Positions 1 through 4,892 of a stretch of DNA of 7,515 nucleotides are shown here, in pieces (position 1 is the stretch's first letter; the number at the start of each line of letters is the position of its first letter). The notes under the pieces were generated by a model. It made no database searches and was not told the origin of the DNA. It saw only the letters and a program-made list of their open reading frames with translations. The stretch is taken from the NCBI GenBank assembly GCA_900765465.1, contig CAAFRM010000159.1, positions 1-7,515 on the forward strand, given 5' to 3'. The translations under genes and the position numbers were made by a program. Origin of the DNA: an uncultured Prevotella sp. GTDB lineage: Bacteria > Bacteroidota > Bacteroidia > Bacteroidales > Bacteroidaceae.

Positions 1-1031
1 GATGTTGAAATCTTATCATCCTCCAGGTTCAGGAACTCGTTGGCTGGTACGTTGTCTGGCAAGATATAGTCGCCGTGAGCCTTCAGCATGGTAGGGAAGA
101 TGATGCAGTGGAACACGATATTGTCCTTACCGATGAAGTGAACAAGACGTGTTTCTGGATCCTGCCACCACTTCTGCCATGTTCCCCACTTTTCTGGATG
201 AGCATCACAAAGCTCCTTGGTGTTTGAGATGTAGCCGATTGGTGCATCGAACCAAACGTAGAGCACCTTTCCTTCAGCTCCCTCCACAGGAACAGGAATA
301 CCCCAATCCAAGTCGCGTGTCATGGCACGTGGCTGAAGATCCATATCCAACCAACTCTTGCACTGACCATAAACATTGGTACGCCACTCCTTGTGACCTT
401 CCAGGATCCACTTCTTCAACCAATCCTGATACTTGTTCAATGGAAGATACCAGTTCTTGGTAGGCTTCTTCACAAGACCATGACCTGGGTTGTTCTTGTT
501 GGTAGGGTTGATAAGTTCATCAGGAGAAAGGGTAGCACCACATTTCTCACACTGGTCGCCATAAGCACCTTCAGCACCGCAGCGAGGGCAAGTACCCACG
601 ATGTTACGGTCGGTAAGGAATTCGCCTGTTACCTCGTCGCAGAACTGCTCCTCTACCTTTTCCTCCAATACGCCCTTATCGTAGAGTGTGCGGAAGAAAT
701 CAGAAGCAAACTTATTGTGAGTTGGTGAAGTGGTACGGCTGTAAACATCAAAAGAGATACCGAAATCTTCGAAACTCTTCTTGATGAGGTTGTGATAGCG
801 GTCGACTACCTCCTGTACGGTGATACCTTCCTTCTTGGCACGGATGGTTACTGGTACACCATGCTCGTCGCTACCGCCGATGAAAACAACGTCTTGCTTC
901 TTGAGACGGAGATAGCGAACATAGATATCGGCTGGCACGTAAACACCTGCCAGGTGACCGATATGAACACCACCGTTGGCATAAGGCAATGCTGCGGTAA
1001 CGGTGGTACGTTTGAAATTCTTTTGTTCCAT
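1..1031 (-). CDS. metG: Methionyl-tRNA synthetase, N-terminal half (C-terminus outside window)
   Basis: Cytoplasmic class I aminoacyl-tRNA synthetase that charges tRNA-Met with methionine using ATP. Reading down from the ATG at 1031, 343 codons are present without a stop. The nucleotide-binding HIGH motif is at residues 23-26 within PYANGGVHIGHLAG. A zinc knuckle of two CxxC pairs (C148/C151 and C161/C164) sits in the connective insertion. The segment LVHFIGKDNIVFH belongs to the conserved catalytic core. The window edge cuts at KIST (340-343), which is the start of the KMSKS-type loop; from memory, Bacteroidetes enzymes carry KISTS here. The anticodon-binding and any C-terminal dimerisation domains lie outside; full-length relatives are about 680 residues (recalled, not checked). 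The gene has its own -7 box at 1062-1069, follows the terminator of the small gene at 1257-1355, and so is probably transcribed independently. Identification is secure from motifs and overall sequence. Confidence 0.97.
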   Translation of the reverse strand, partial: MEQKNFKRTTVTAALPYANGGVHIGHLAGVYVPADIYVRYLRLKKQDVVFIGGSDEHGVPVTIRAKKEGITVQEVVDRYHNLIKKSFEDFGISFDVYSRTTSPTHNKFASDFFRTLYDKGVLEEKVEEQFCDEVTGEFLTDRNIVGTCPRCGAEGAYGDQCEKCGATLSPDELINPTNKNNPGHGLVKKPTKNWYLPLNKYQDWLKKWILEGHKEWRTNVYGQCKSWLDMDLQPRAMTRDLDWGIPVPVEGAEGKVLYVWFDAPIGYISNTKELCDAHPEKWGTWQKWWQDPETRLVHFIGKDNIVFHCIIFPTMLKAHGDYILPDNVPANEFLNLEDDKIST

Positions 1032-1061
1032 ATTAGCTAATATATTTTTGTTATTTGGCTG

Positions 1062-1069
1062 CAAAATTA
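1062..1069 (-). promoter_or_regulatory. Putative metG promoter, -7 box
   Basis: On the minus strand this reads TAATTTTG, a full match to the Bacteroidetes -7 consensus TAnnTTTG, 30 bases upstream of the metG ATG. No TTTG is present about 20 bases further upstream, so the -33 element is weak or absent. Between box and gene lies a 14-base perfect palindrome (1030-1043, ATATTAGCTAATAT) that overlaps the first two bases of the start codon. Confidence 0.5.
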
Positions 1070-1142
1070 CAAAAAAATGTTGGAAATTCGGTATATTTTC
1101 TGCCCTTTTTCTATTCTATTATATAATAAGGTGTAAAATGAA

Positions 1143-1184
1143 GGGGTAGAAAACAAAAATGTTACGGGGAAGAAAACAAAAATG
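1143..1184. repeat. Two 19-bp direct repeats with one mismatch
   Basis: GGGGTAGAAAACAAAAATG (1143-1161) recurs as GGGGAAGAAAACAAAAATG (1166-1184), 23 bp apart, differing at one base. The second copy overlaps the distal arm of the terminator at 1178-1214 and supplies its T-rich tail on the minus strand. The first copy repeats that tail without the hairpin. It may be a local duplication of terminator sequence or a protein-binding repeat upstream of metG; the sequence does not decide. Confidence 0.7.
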
Positions 1185-1214
1185 GCCCTAAGCTTGACGC
1201 TTAAGACCATTTTT
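1178..1214 (-). terminator. Intrinsic terminator of the first small gene
   Basis: The arms 1178-1193 and 1199-1214 form a 16-bp stem with a 5-base loop. Two pairs are G-U wobbles in minus-strand RNA but A-C mismatches in plus-strand RNA, so the structure is built for the minus-strand transcript. The distal arm ends in ATTTTTGTTTTC, a good U-tract. It lies 42 bases after the stop codon of the 32-residue gene and separates it from metG. Confidence 0.85.
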
Positions 1215-1215
1215 A

Positions 1216-1240
1216 TGTAGCCACTACCAAGGTGGTTACA
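1216..1240 (-). other. Second stem-loop in the 3' untranslated region of small gene 1
   Basis: Arms 1216-1224 and 1232-1240 (TGTAGCCAC against GTGGTTACA on the plus strand) pair over 9 bp with a 7-base loop. There is one A-C mismatch in minus-strand RNA and a G-U pair in plus-strand RNA. It stands between the stop codon and the terminator and could protect the 3' end or be part of a longer structured RNA. No equivalent was found after the second small gene. Confidence 0.45.
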
Positions 1241-1256
1241 TATAAGAAGGTGGATG

Positions 1257-1355
1257 TTACATGATGTTCATGTAGGCGATAACTGCCAACTCAGCAACGA
1301 GGATAACGAAACCAACTTTCTTAACCAATTTTGTTACTTTGAAAATGCAATCCAT
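1257..1355 (-). CDS. 32-residue putative membrane peptide, paralogue 1
   Basis: Function unknown and family not recognised. The ORF runs from ATG at 1355 to TAA. The peptide begins MDCI, carries lysines at 6, 9, 12 and 13, then a hydrophobic stretch from about residue 14 to 32 that includes KKVGF, VILV and AELAVIAYM, with a single acidic residue (E22) inside it. This suggests a one-pass inner-membrane helix with a short basic cytoplasmic end. The case for a real gene is the paralogue at 1773-1871: 23 of 32 residues are identical, most of the rest are conservative (F/Y, V/I, L/I), and 12 of the 23 shared residues use different synonymous codons. It has its own strong promoter (1431-1438), a leader of roughly 70 bases, an A-rich start region (AAACATTAAAA ending about 12 bases before ATG) and a terminator. 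Alternatives are a type I toxin-like peptide or an accessory subunit of a membrane complex; no evidence decides. Confidence 0.8.
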   Translation of the reverse strand: MDCIFKVTKLVKKVGFVILVAELAVIAYMNIM

Positions 1356-1400
1356 AATTCTTAATCGTTTTAATGTTTACTATTATATTCAATTCTAAGC

Positions 1401-1417
1401 AACGTTGTGACAACGTT
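1401..1417. promoter_or_regulatory. Perfect 17-base dyad in the leader of small gene 1
   Basis: AACGTTGTGACAACGTT has two perfect 8-base arms around one G. It lies 13 bases downstream of the -7 box, hence just inside the expected transcript, and shares its core TTGTGACAA with the dyad at 1895-1909 in front of the paralogue. The one-base centre suits a protein operator better than an RNA hairpin. Confidence 0.6.
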
Positions 1418-1430
1418 TGTTTTACGAGTG

Positions 1431-1486
1431 CAAAGGTACTTGTTTTTCTACTATTTGTGGGGTATATTTTCTCTAAATGGGGTATA
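1431..1486 (-). promoter_or_regulatory. Promoter of small gene 1 with paired upstream G-tract boxes
   Basis: The minus strand at 1431-1438 reads TACCTTTG, a full Bacteroidetes -7 box. It continues as TACCTTTGCACTCG, the same 14 bases as the tRNA promoter at 4978-4991, which suggests a strong promoter. Instead of a TTTG -33 element there are two identical 8-base boxes, TATACCCC on the minus strand (plus GGGGTATA at 1459-1466 and 1479-1486), exactly 20 bp apart and so on one face of the helix. The nearer box occupies the -33 region, as expected for an activator site. Confidence 0.75.
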
Positions 1487-1506
1487 AATTGTTTTTTAAT
1501 TGCATT

Positions 1507-1546
1507 TTTATAATAGAATTTACTCCTTTATAATAGAATTTGCCAC
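1507..1546. repeat. Two tandem 20-bp units upstream of the small-gene promoter
   Basis: TTTATAATAGAATTT occurs at 1507-1521 and again at 1527-1541, each followed by a related C-rich pentamer (ACTCC is the tail of the first unit), giving two adjacent 20-bp units. The core AGAATTTACYCC also occurs once in front of the paralogue (2015-2026), exactly 500 bp away. The 20-bp spacing equals that of the nearby G-tract boxes. Confidence 0.65.
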
Positions 1547-1641
1547 CTGTTGTAACTTGTTTGTAGTCTGATTTTTGTTGCTGATTTGTTTCTATGTTTG
1601 CTGTTTGTAGCCAGTTGATGGTCTGCTTAGGGGGAAAAATT

Positions 1642-1683
1642 AAAGCCTTAGCAGTTACTTTTCAGATAACTGCTAAGGCCTTT
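1642..1683 (-). terminator. Intrinsic terminator of the second small gene
   Basis: Arms 1645-1657 and 1667-1679 form a perfect 13-bp stem (GCCTTAGCAGTTA) with a 9-base loop. It can be extended by three A-T pairs across one bulged base. On the minus strand the stem is followed by TTTAATTTTT. It lies about 90 bases after the stop codon of the paralogue at 1773-1871 and isolates it from the promoter of small gene 1. The stem sequence is unrelated to that of the terminator at 1178-1214. Confidence 0.85.
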
Positions 1684-1772
1684 CCTTTATCATTTACTAT
1701 TGATGGTAATCTTTATTCTGTATTAACTTTAATCTCAAGAGGATACTTGTTTGATATGACCTATCTTATTTG

Positions 1773-1871
1773 TTATTGGATAGCCATATAAGCAATTACA
1801 GCCAACTCGGCGAGAAGTATTCCAAATCCCACCTTCTTTATAATACTTGTAATTTTATAAATGCAATCCAT
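1773..1871 (-). CDS. 32-residue putative membrane peptide, paralogue 2
   Basis: Function unknown. The ORF runs from ATG at 1871 to TAA, the same length as the copy at 1257-1355. It keeps the MDCI start, K6, T8, KKVGF at 12-16, IL at 18-19, and AELAVIAYM at 21-29 with E22. The nine differences are F5Y, V7I, K9S, L10I, V11I, V17G, V20L, N30A and M32Q. The first 12 bases and the region before ATG (AAACATTAAAA) are nearly the same in both, while third codon positions have drifted, so the duplication is old rather than a recent copy error. It has its own promoter box (1931-1938), leader dyad (1895-1909) and terminator (1642-1683). A single hydrophobic helix with a basic N-terminus predicts a membrane location; this is inference. 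Confidence 0.8.
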   Translation of the reverse strand: MDCIYKITSIIKKVGFGILLAELAVIAYMAIQ

Positions 1872-1894
1872 AATCTTTAATTTTTAATGTTTGA

Positions 1895-1909
1895 CATTTG
1901 TGACAATTG
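1895..1909. promoter_or_regulatory. Imperfect dyad in the leader of small gene 2
   Basis: CATTTGTGACAATTG is a 15-base dyad with one mismatched pair, centred on the same TTGTGACAA (1898-1906) as the perfect dyad at 1401-1417. It lies 21 bases downstream of the -7 box, inside the expected leader. Conservation of the core between the diverged copies suggests a shared regulator or a leader RNA element. Confidence 0.5.
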
Positions 1910-1930
1910 CTTGTCTTTCTAACTCTGATG

Positions 1931-1987
1931 CAAAGGTAGCACTATTTTGTCGACTTTGGGGGGATATTTTGTTGATTTAGGGGACGA
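1931..1987 (-). promoter_or_regulatory. Promoter of small gene 2 with paired upstream G-tract boxes
   Basis: The minus strand at 1931-1938 reads TACCTTTG, exactly 500 bp from the box of the paralogue. As there, no TTTG -33 element is present. G-tracts at 1960-1963 (GGGGATA) and 1980-1983 (GGGGACG) are 20 bp apart. The nearer one lies at the same distance from the -7 box as in copy 1 (ATA ending 28 bases past the box). The outer box is less conserved. Confidence 0.7.
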
Positions 1988-2132
1988 ATGTTGTTTTTTA
2001 GGTGGATAAAAAACAGAATTTACCCCTTATGCCCCAAAATGTACCATTTTGCTGTATGATATTGTTGCCGTCTGTACCTTTGTCTTTTTTGTTGGAATTG
2101 CATTTTTTTGTGAGAAAAGGTGGATTATCAGT

Positions 2133-2155
2133 AAAAACAGAAGATTTTCTGTTTT
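2133..2155 (-). terminator. Weak terminator after comM
   Basis: AAAACAGAA (2134-2142) pairs with TTCTGTTTT (2147-2155) over 9 bp with a 4-base loop, starting four bases after the comM stop. On the minus strand it ends in TTTTT. The stem is mostly A-T, so efficiency may be low. No gene is seen between here and the small-gene promoter at 1931. Confidence 0.5.
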
Positions 2156-2159
2156 GTCT

Positions 2160-3710
2160 CTACAGATGTCCTCTTTCTGCCCAGTCGCCTCTGTCGAGTG
2201 TACGGTAGCCGATGGCTTCTGCAAGATGAAAAGGTTCCACATGTTCGCTTCCGGCAAGGTCGGCAATGGTGCGTGCCACTTTCAGAATGCGGTTGTAGGC
2301 ACGGGCCGACAGGGAGAGCTTCTCCATCGCCATGCGCAGGAGGTTGATGCCTTCTTCGTCGGGTTCAGCAAACTGGTGAATCATTCGCTCTGTCATCTGC
2401 GCATTGCAGTGGATGCCTTTGAATTCCTGGAATCTGGCTGCCTGAATTTCCCTTGCCTTGATGACGCGTTCGCGAATTTTGGCACTAGGTTCACCTGGAG
2501 CGGCGGTTGAGATGTCCTTGAAAGGAACAGGACTTATTTCGCATTGGATATCTATTCGGTCGAGCAACGGACCCGATATCTTGTTCATGTATCTTTGAAT
2601 CTGTCCCGGCGTGCAGACACAGCGGTGGGTCGGGTCACCATAGTAACCGCATGGACATGGGTTCATGCTTGCTACAAACATAAAGGAGCAAGGGTAGTCG
2701 ATGGTGTATTTGGCTCTACTGATGCTGATGTGTCGGTCTTCCAGCGGTTGGCGCAACACTTCCAGCGTAGTCTTGTTGAATTCCGGGAGTTCGTCACAGA
2801 AGAGCACGCCATTGTGGGCGAGCGATATTTCGCCAGGCTGTGGAGAGGTGCCACCTCCCACCAGAGCTACTTGTGAGATGGTGTGGTGGGGGGCTCTGAA
2901 CGGGCGCTGGGCAATGAGAGATACATTCTTGCTCAGCTTGCCCGCTATGGAGTGTATCTGCGTTGTTTCAAGACTCTCTGAAAGGGTGAGTGGGGGAAGG
3001 ATGGATGGCAATCTCTTTGCCATCATGGATTTGCCTGATCCCGGAGGACCTACCATGATGAGGTTGTGTCCGCCTGCGGCAGCCACTTCCAGGGCACGCT
3101 TCACGTTTTCCTGGCCTCTTACGTCAGCATAGTCATAGTCACAATGAATCTGGTTTTCGTAGAATTCCTTTCTCGTATCTACGAATGTAGGCTCAGGGGC
3201 AGAACGGTCGCTTAGGAATTGGATGACATCGAAGAGTGTTTTCATGCCATACACTTCCAGGTTATTGACCACGGCTGCTTCTCTGGCGTTCTGTTCGGGT
3301 ACAATCAATCCTTTATAATGTTCTGCCCGGGCTCTGATAGCGATGGGGAGGGCTCCCTTGATGGGCTGCAGCGTGCCGTCCAGGCTCAGTTCGCCCACCA
3401 TCATGTATTCCTTGAGGTGATTCTCTGGGATATTGCCATTGGCTCCCATAATGCCGATGGCTAATGGGAGGTCAAAGCTGCTGCCTTCCTTTCGGAGATT
3501 GGCTGGAGCAAGATTGATGGTGATGTCGGCTATCGGAAATTTGAAGCCGCTGTAAAGAAGGGCTGCTGCGATGCGGTCACGGCTTTCCCTGACCGCCTCG
3601 TCGCCTAAGCCCGTAAGGTGGTATTGAACGCCTCGGTTGAGGCTTACTTCTACTGTGACAGTCGTGACTTCCAAGCCGTTGACTGCTGCGCAATAAGTTT
3701 TTACTAGCAT
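2160..3710 (-). CDS. comM: ComM/YifB family AAA+ ATPase (Mg chelatase-like)
   Basis: A 516-residue protein, full length for this family. Characterised ComM is a hexameric ATP-driven branch-migration helicase that extends heteroduplex during uptake of DNA by natural transformation; the family is also common in species not known to be competent. An N-terminal S5-like domain (about 1-165) is followed by the AAA+ module: Walker A GPPGSGKS at 221-228, Walker B LFCDELPEF near 303-311 with D306/E307, and an arginine-finger candidate R385 in GPLLDRIDI. The cysteine cluster NPCPCGYYG...CVC (C352, C354, C364, C366) is typical of the family and may hold a metal. The C-terminal helical Mg-chelatase domain (about 410-510) contains LSARAYNRILKVARTIADL. 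The ATG at 3710 is supported by a GGAGG at 3716-3720. It lies 42 bases after the lipoprotein gene at 3753 and is probably co-transcribed with it. No competence gene is next to it. Confidence 0.95.
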   Translation of the reverse strand: MLVKTYCAAVNGLEVTTVTVEVSLNRGVQYHLTGLGDEAVRESRDRIAAALLYSGFKFPIADITINLAPANLRKEGSSFDLPLAIGIMGANGNIPENHLKEYMMVGELSLDGTLQPIKGALPIAIRARAEHYKGLIVPEQNAREAAVVNNLEVYGMKTLFDVIQFLSDRSAPEPTFVDTRKEFYENQIHCDYDYADVRGQENVKRALEVAAAGGHNLIMVGPPGSGKSMMAKRLPSILPPLTLSESLETTQIHSIAGKLSKNVSLIAQRPFRAPHHTISQVALVGGGTSPQPGEISLAHNGVLFCDELPEFNKTTLEVLRQPLEDRHISISRAKYTIDYPCSFMFVASMNPCPCGYYGDPTHRCVCTPGQIQRYMNKISGPLLDRIDIQCEISPVPFKDISTAAPGEPSAKIRERVIKAREIQAARFQEFKGIHCNAQMTERMIHQFAEPDEEGINLLRMAMEKLSLSARAYNRILKVARTIADLAGSEHVEPFHLAEAIGYRTLDRGDWAERGHL

Positions 3711-3715
3711 ATACG

Positions 3716-3720
3716 CCTCC
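3716..3720 (-). promoter_or_regulatory. Shine-Dalgarno site of comM
   Basis: The minus strand reads GAGGAGGCGTAT before the ATG at 3710, with GGAGG five bases before the start. A canonical Shine-Dalgarno sequence is unusual here, where the other genes have A-rich starts; it fixes the comM start codon. Confidence 0.7.
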
Positions 3721-3726
3721 TCTTTT

Positions 3727-3778
3727 ATAAGTTAGACATATGGCTCGCGGTGTTATTTGAGCAGTTGGTCTAACTTAT
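3727..3778 (-). other. Intercistronic 11-bp inverted repeat between lipoprotein gene and comM
   Basis: ATAAGTTAGAC (3727-3737) and GTCTAACTTAT (3768-3778) are perfect inverted arms separated by 30 bases. The structure spans the lipoprotein stop codon and ends six bases before the comM Shine-Dalgarno sequence. No U-tract follows, so it is not a normal terminator. It could act in mRNA stability, processing or translational coupling. Confidence 0.6.
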
Positions 3779-4760
3779 TGTAGAGTTCTTGCTTTTTTAG
3801 GCCTCGGGCGATGATCTTTCCGTTTTGTATGATGATGTTGTCGGGAAGTGAAGTCAATCCCAACTTCTTCAGGTTCTTGTCTTCAAGCATTTCGCCATTG
3901 CATACGACAGGCCATGTGATGGAGTCGTTCTTCAGGGTGCTCTGGCAGTAGCTTTTCGCACCATCCAGGCAGAATCCCATCAGTTTGAGCTTTCCTTGCG
4001 ATTGACGCTGGCGACTTTTCAGGTCTCTCTGCATGCTTTGACTGTCATAGTTAAATGTAGACCAAGTGTAGATGACTGCCACCGGAGCACTGCTCATCTC
4101 AGTGCTGGAAACCAGTTTGCCGTTGAGGTCATAAGCCGTGAAAACGGGTAGTTTGGTGCCTACGCCGGCATCTTTCATCATATTCACCTGCTGCTTCAGC
4201 CTTGCCAACTGTGTGTTCTTAGGCTGCTCTTTCTCGCAGATAGACAGGAGGGAGAGTGCCTTCTTGTAGTCAGGCTTGATGTTTGCGATGAAGTATTTCT
4301 TGATCAGATACAGGCAGACCACCGAGCTGGCATTGTCTTTGATGAATGTTTCAGCCTGTGCACTTTCCTGTGGAGGCGTATTGCCAAGGATTGATTTGCG
4401 GAATTTGGTCATCAATTCATTGGCTTTGGTGCCATTAATCTCCATTTCCTTCAGGTGAGAAGCGTCGCCTTTCAGCTCTACAGATTCTCCTGATTCTGCA
4501 AAGATAGGCTGCTCCGAGAAGTTTGGGAATACAATCATGAGGGTATGGCTTTCCGTGCAAGGCATTTCATAACTGAAACGGCCACCAACAACCTTGATCG
4601 TATCGACGCCGTCGATGCCACCATCTGTGCTGTAAACGTAAAATTCGCCTTGATTCATGTTTAAAAATTTGCCCTCAAGTTTAAAGTGACCACTGCTGAC
4701 ACCACATGATGTAAGCGCAATAATGAAAATAAGAGATATGATATAAGCAAATTTTTTCAT
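3753..4760 (-). CDS. Lipoprotein with DUF4369-like and redox-inactive thioredoxin-like domains
   Basis: A 335-residue predicted lipoprotein. The signal peptide MKKFAYIISLIFIIALTSCG ends in an LTSC lipobox with C19 as the lipidated residue. Residues about 25-110 resemble the DUF4369 beta domain that Bacteroidetes place before TlpA-like thioredoxins. About 110-200 is helical, and 203-335 has thioredoxin-fold features: strand APVAVIYTW (225-233), an SLPDNIIIQNGKIIARG segment with the cis-proline P306, and a final helix. Where active members have WCxxC, this one reads WSTFNYDSQ (233-241), so both active-site cysteines are missing and disulfide exchange is unlikely; a binding role is inferred. The ATG at 4760 is chosen because upstream in-frame codons run into tRNA-Leu, ending 26 bases away. 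No own promoter is visible, so it is probably expressed by readthrough from the tRNA promoter. Exact substrate unknown. Confidence 0.85.
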   Translation of the reverse strand: MKKFAYIISLIFIIALTSCGVSSGHFKLEGKFLNMNQGEFYVYSTDGGIDGVDTIKVVGGRFSYEMPCTESHTLMIVFPNFSEQPIFAESGESVELKGDASHLKEMEINGTKANELMTKFRKSILGNTPPQESAQAETFIKDNASSVVCLYLIKKYFIANIKPDYKKALSLLSICEKEQPKNTQLARLKQQVNMMKDAGVGTKLPVFTAYDLNGKLVSSTEMSSAPVAVIYTWSTFNYDSQSMQRDLKSRQRQSQGKLKLMGFCLDGAKSYCQSTLKNDSITWPVVCNGEMLEDKNLKKLGLTSLPDNIIIQNGKIIARGLKKQELYNKLDQLLK

Positions 4761-4786
4761 AATGAAAAATTTTAAGGGAGGGTGAG

Positions 4787-4872
4787 TGCCGCGAGCGGGA
4801 CTCGAACCCGCACAACCATTTCTGGTCAAGGGATTTTAAGTCCCTCGTGTCTACCAATTCCACCATTGCGGC
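4787..4872 (-). tRNA. tRNA-Leu(UAA)
   Basis: An 86-base class II tRNA. The anticodon arm AGGGA-CTTAAAA-TCCCT gives anticodon UAA (plus 4836-4838). The variable arm is a stem-loop ACCA-GAAA-TGGT, the T-arm is GCGGG-TTCGAGT-CCCGC, and the discriminator is A. The acceptor stem GCCGCAA/TCGCGGC has one A-C mismatch at position 6:67. CCA is not encoded. It follows tRNA-Gly by 20 bases. Confidence 0.96.
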
Positions 4873-4892
4873 ATGGTAAACGTAAGAGCTAG

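Larger units (their letters stand above)
1178..2026 (-). repeat. Ancient tandem duplication: two complete small-gene units
   Basis: Two transcription units of the same layout stand head to tail: upstream repeat core, paired G-tracts, TACCTTTG box, TTGTGACAA dyad, A-rich start region, 32-codon gene, terminator. The -7 boxes and the AGAATTTACYCC cores are each exactly 500 bp apart, while the start codons are 516 bp apart because the second leader is shorter. The coding and promoter parts are alike; the 3' regions are not recognisably so. Confidence 0.75.

Noticed and set aside
149..1040. Three plus-strand ORFs (149-463, 393-728, 792-1040) at the left end
   Set aside because: All are antisense to metG, whose reading frame is open across the whole stretch and carries the HIGH and zinc motifs.
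1594..1791. Plus-strand ORF of 65 codons over the small-gene terminator
   Set aside because: It runs through a perfect intrinsic terminator stem and the antisense of the 32-codon gene; nothing supports translation.
1200..1950. Antisense RNA partner that would make the small genes a type I toxin-antitoxin pair
   Set aside because: I searched the plus strand of this region for TAnnTTTG boxes and found none convincing. The idea stays open only as an alternative.
1178..2026. Insertion sequence or MITE as the origin of the duplicated region
   Set aside because: The copies are direct, not bounded by terminal inverted repeats or target-site duplications, and carry conserved promoters and genes, so plain tandem duplication explains them better.
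2049..2510. Plus-strand ORF of 153 codons overlapping the end of comM
   Set aside because: Most of it is antisense to comM codons, and the rest crosses the comM terminator. No family features.
4761..4829. N-terminal extension of the thioredoxin-like lipoprotein to an ATG at 4829
   Set aside because: The extra 23 residues are a translation of tRNA-Leu sequence. The ATG at 4760 gives a proper lipoprotein signal peptide.
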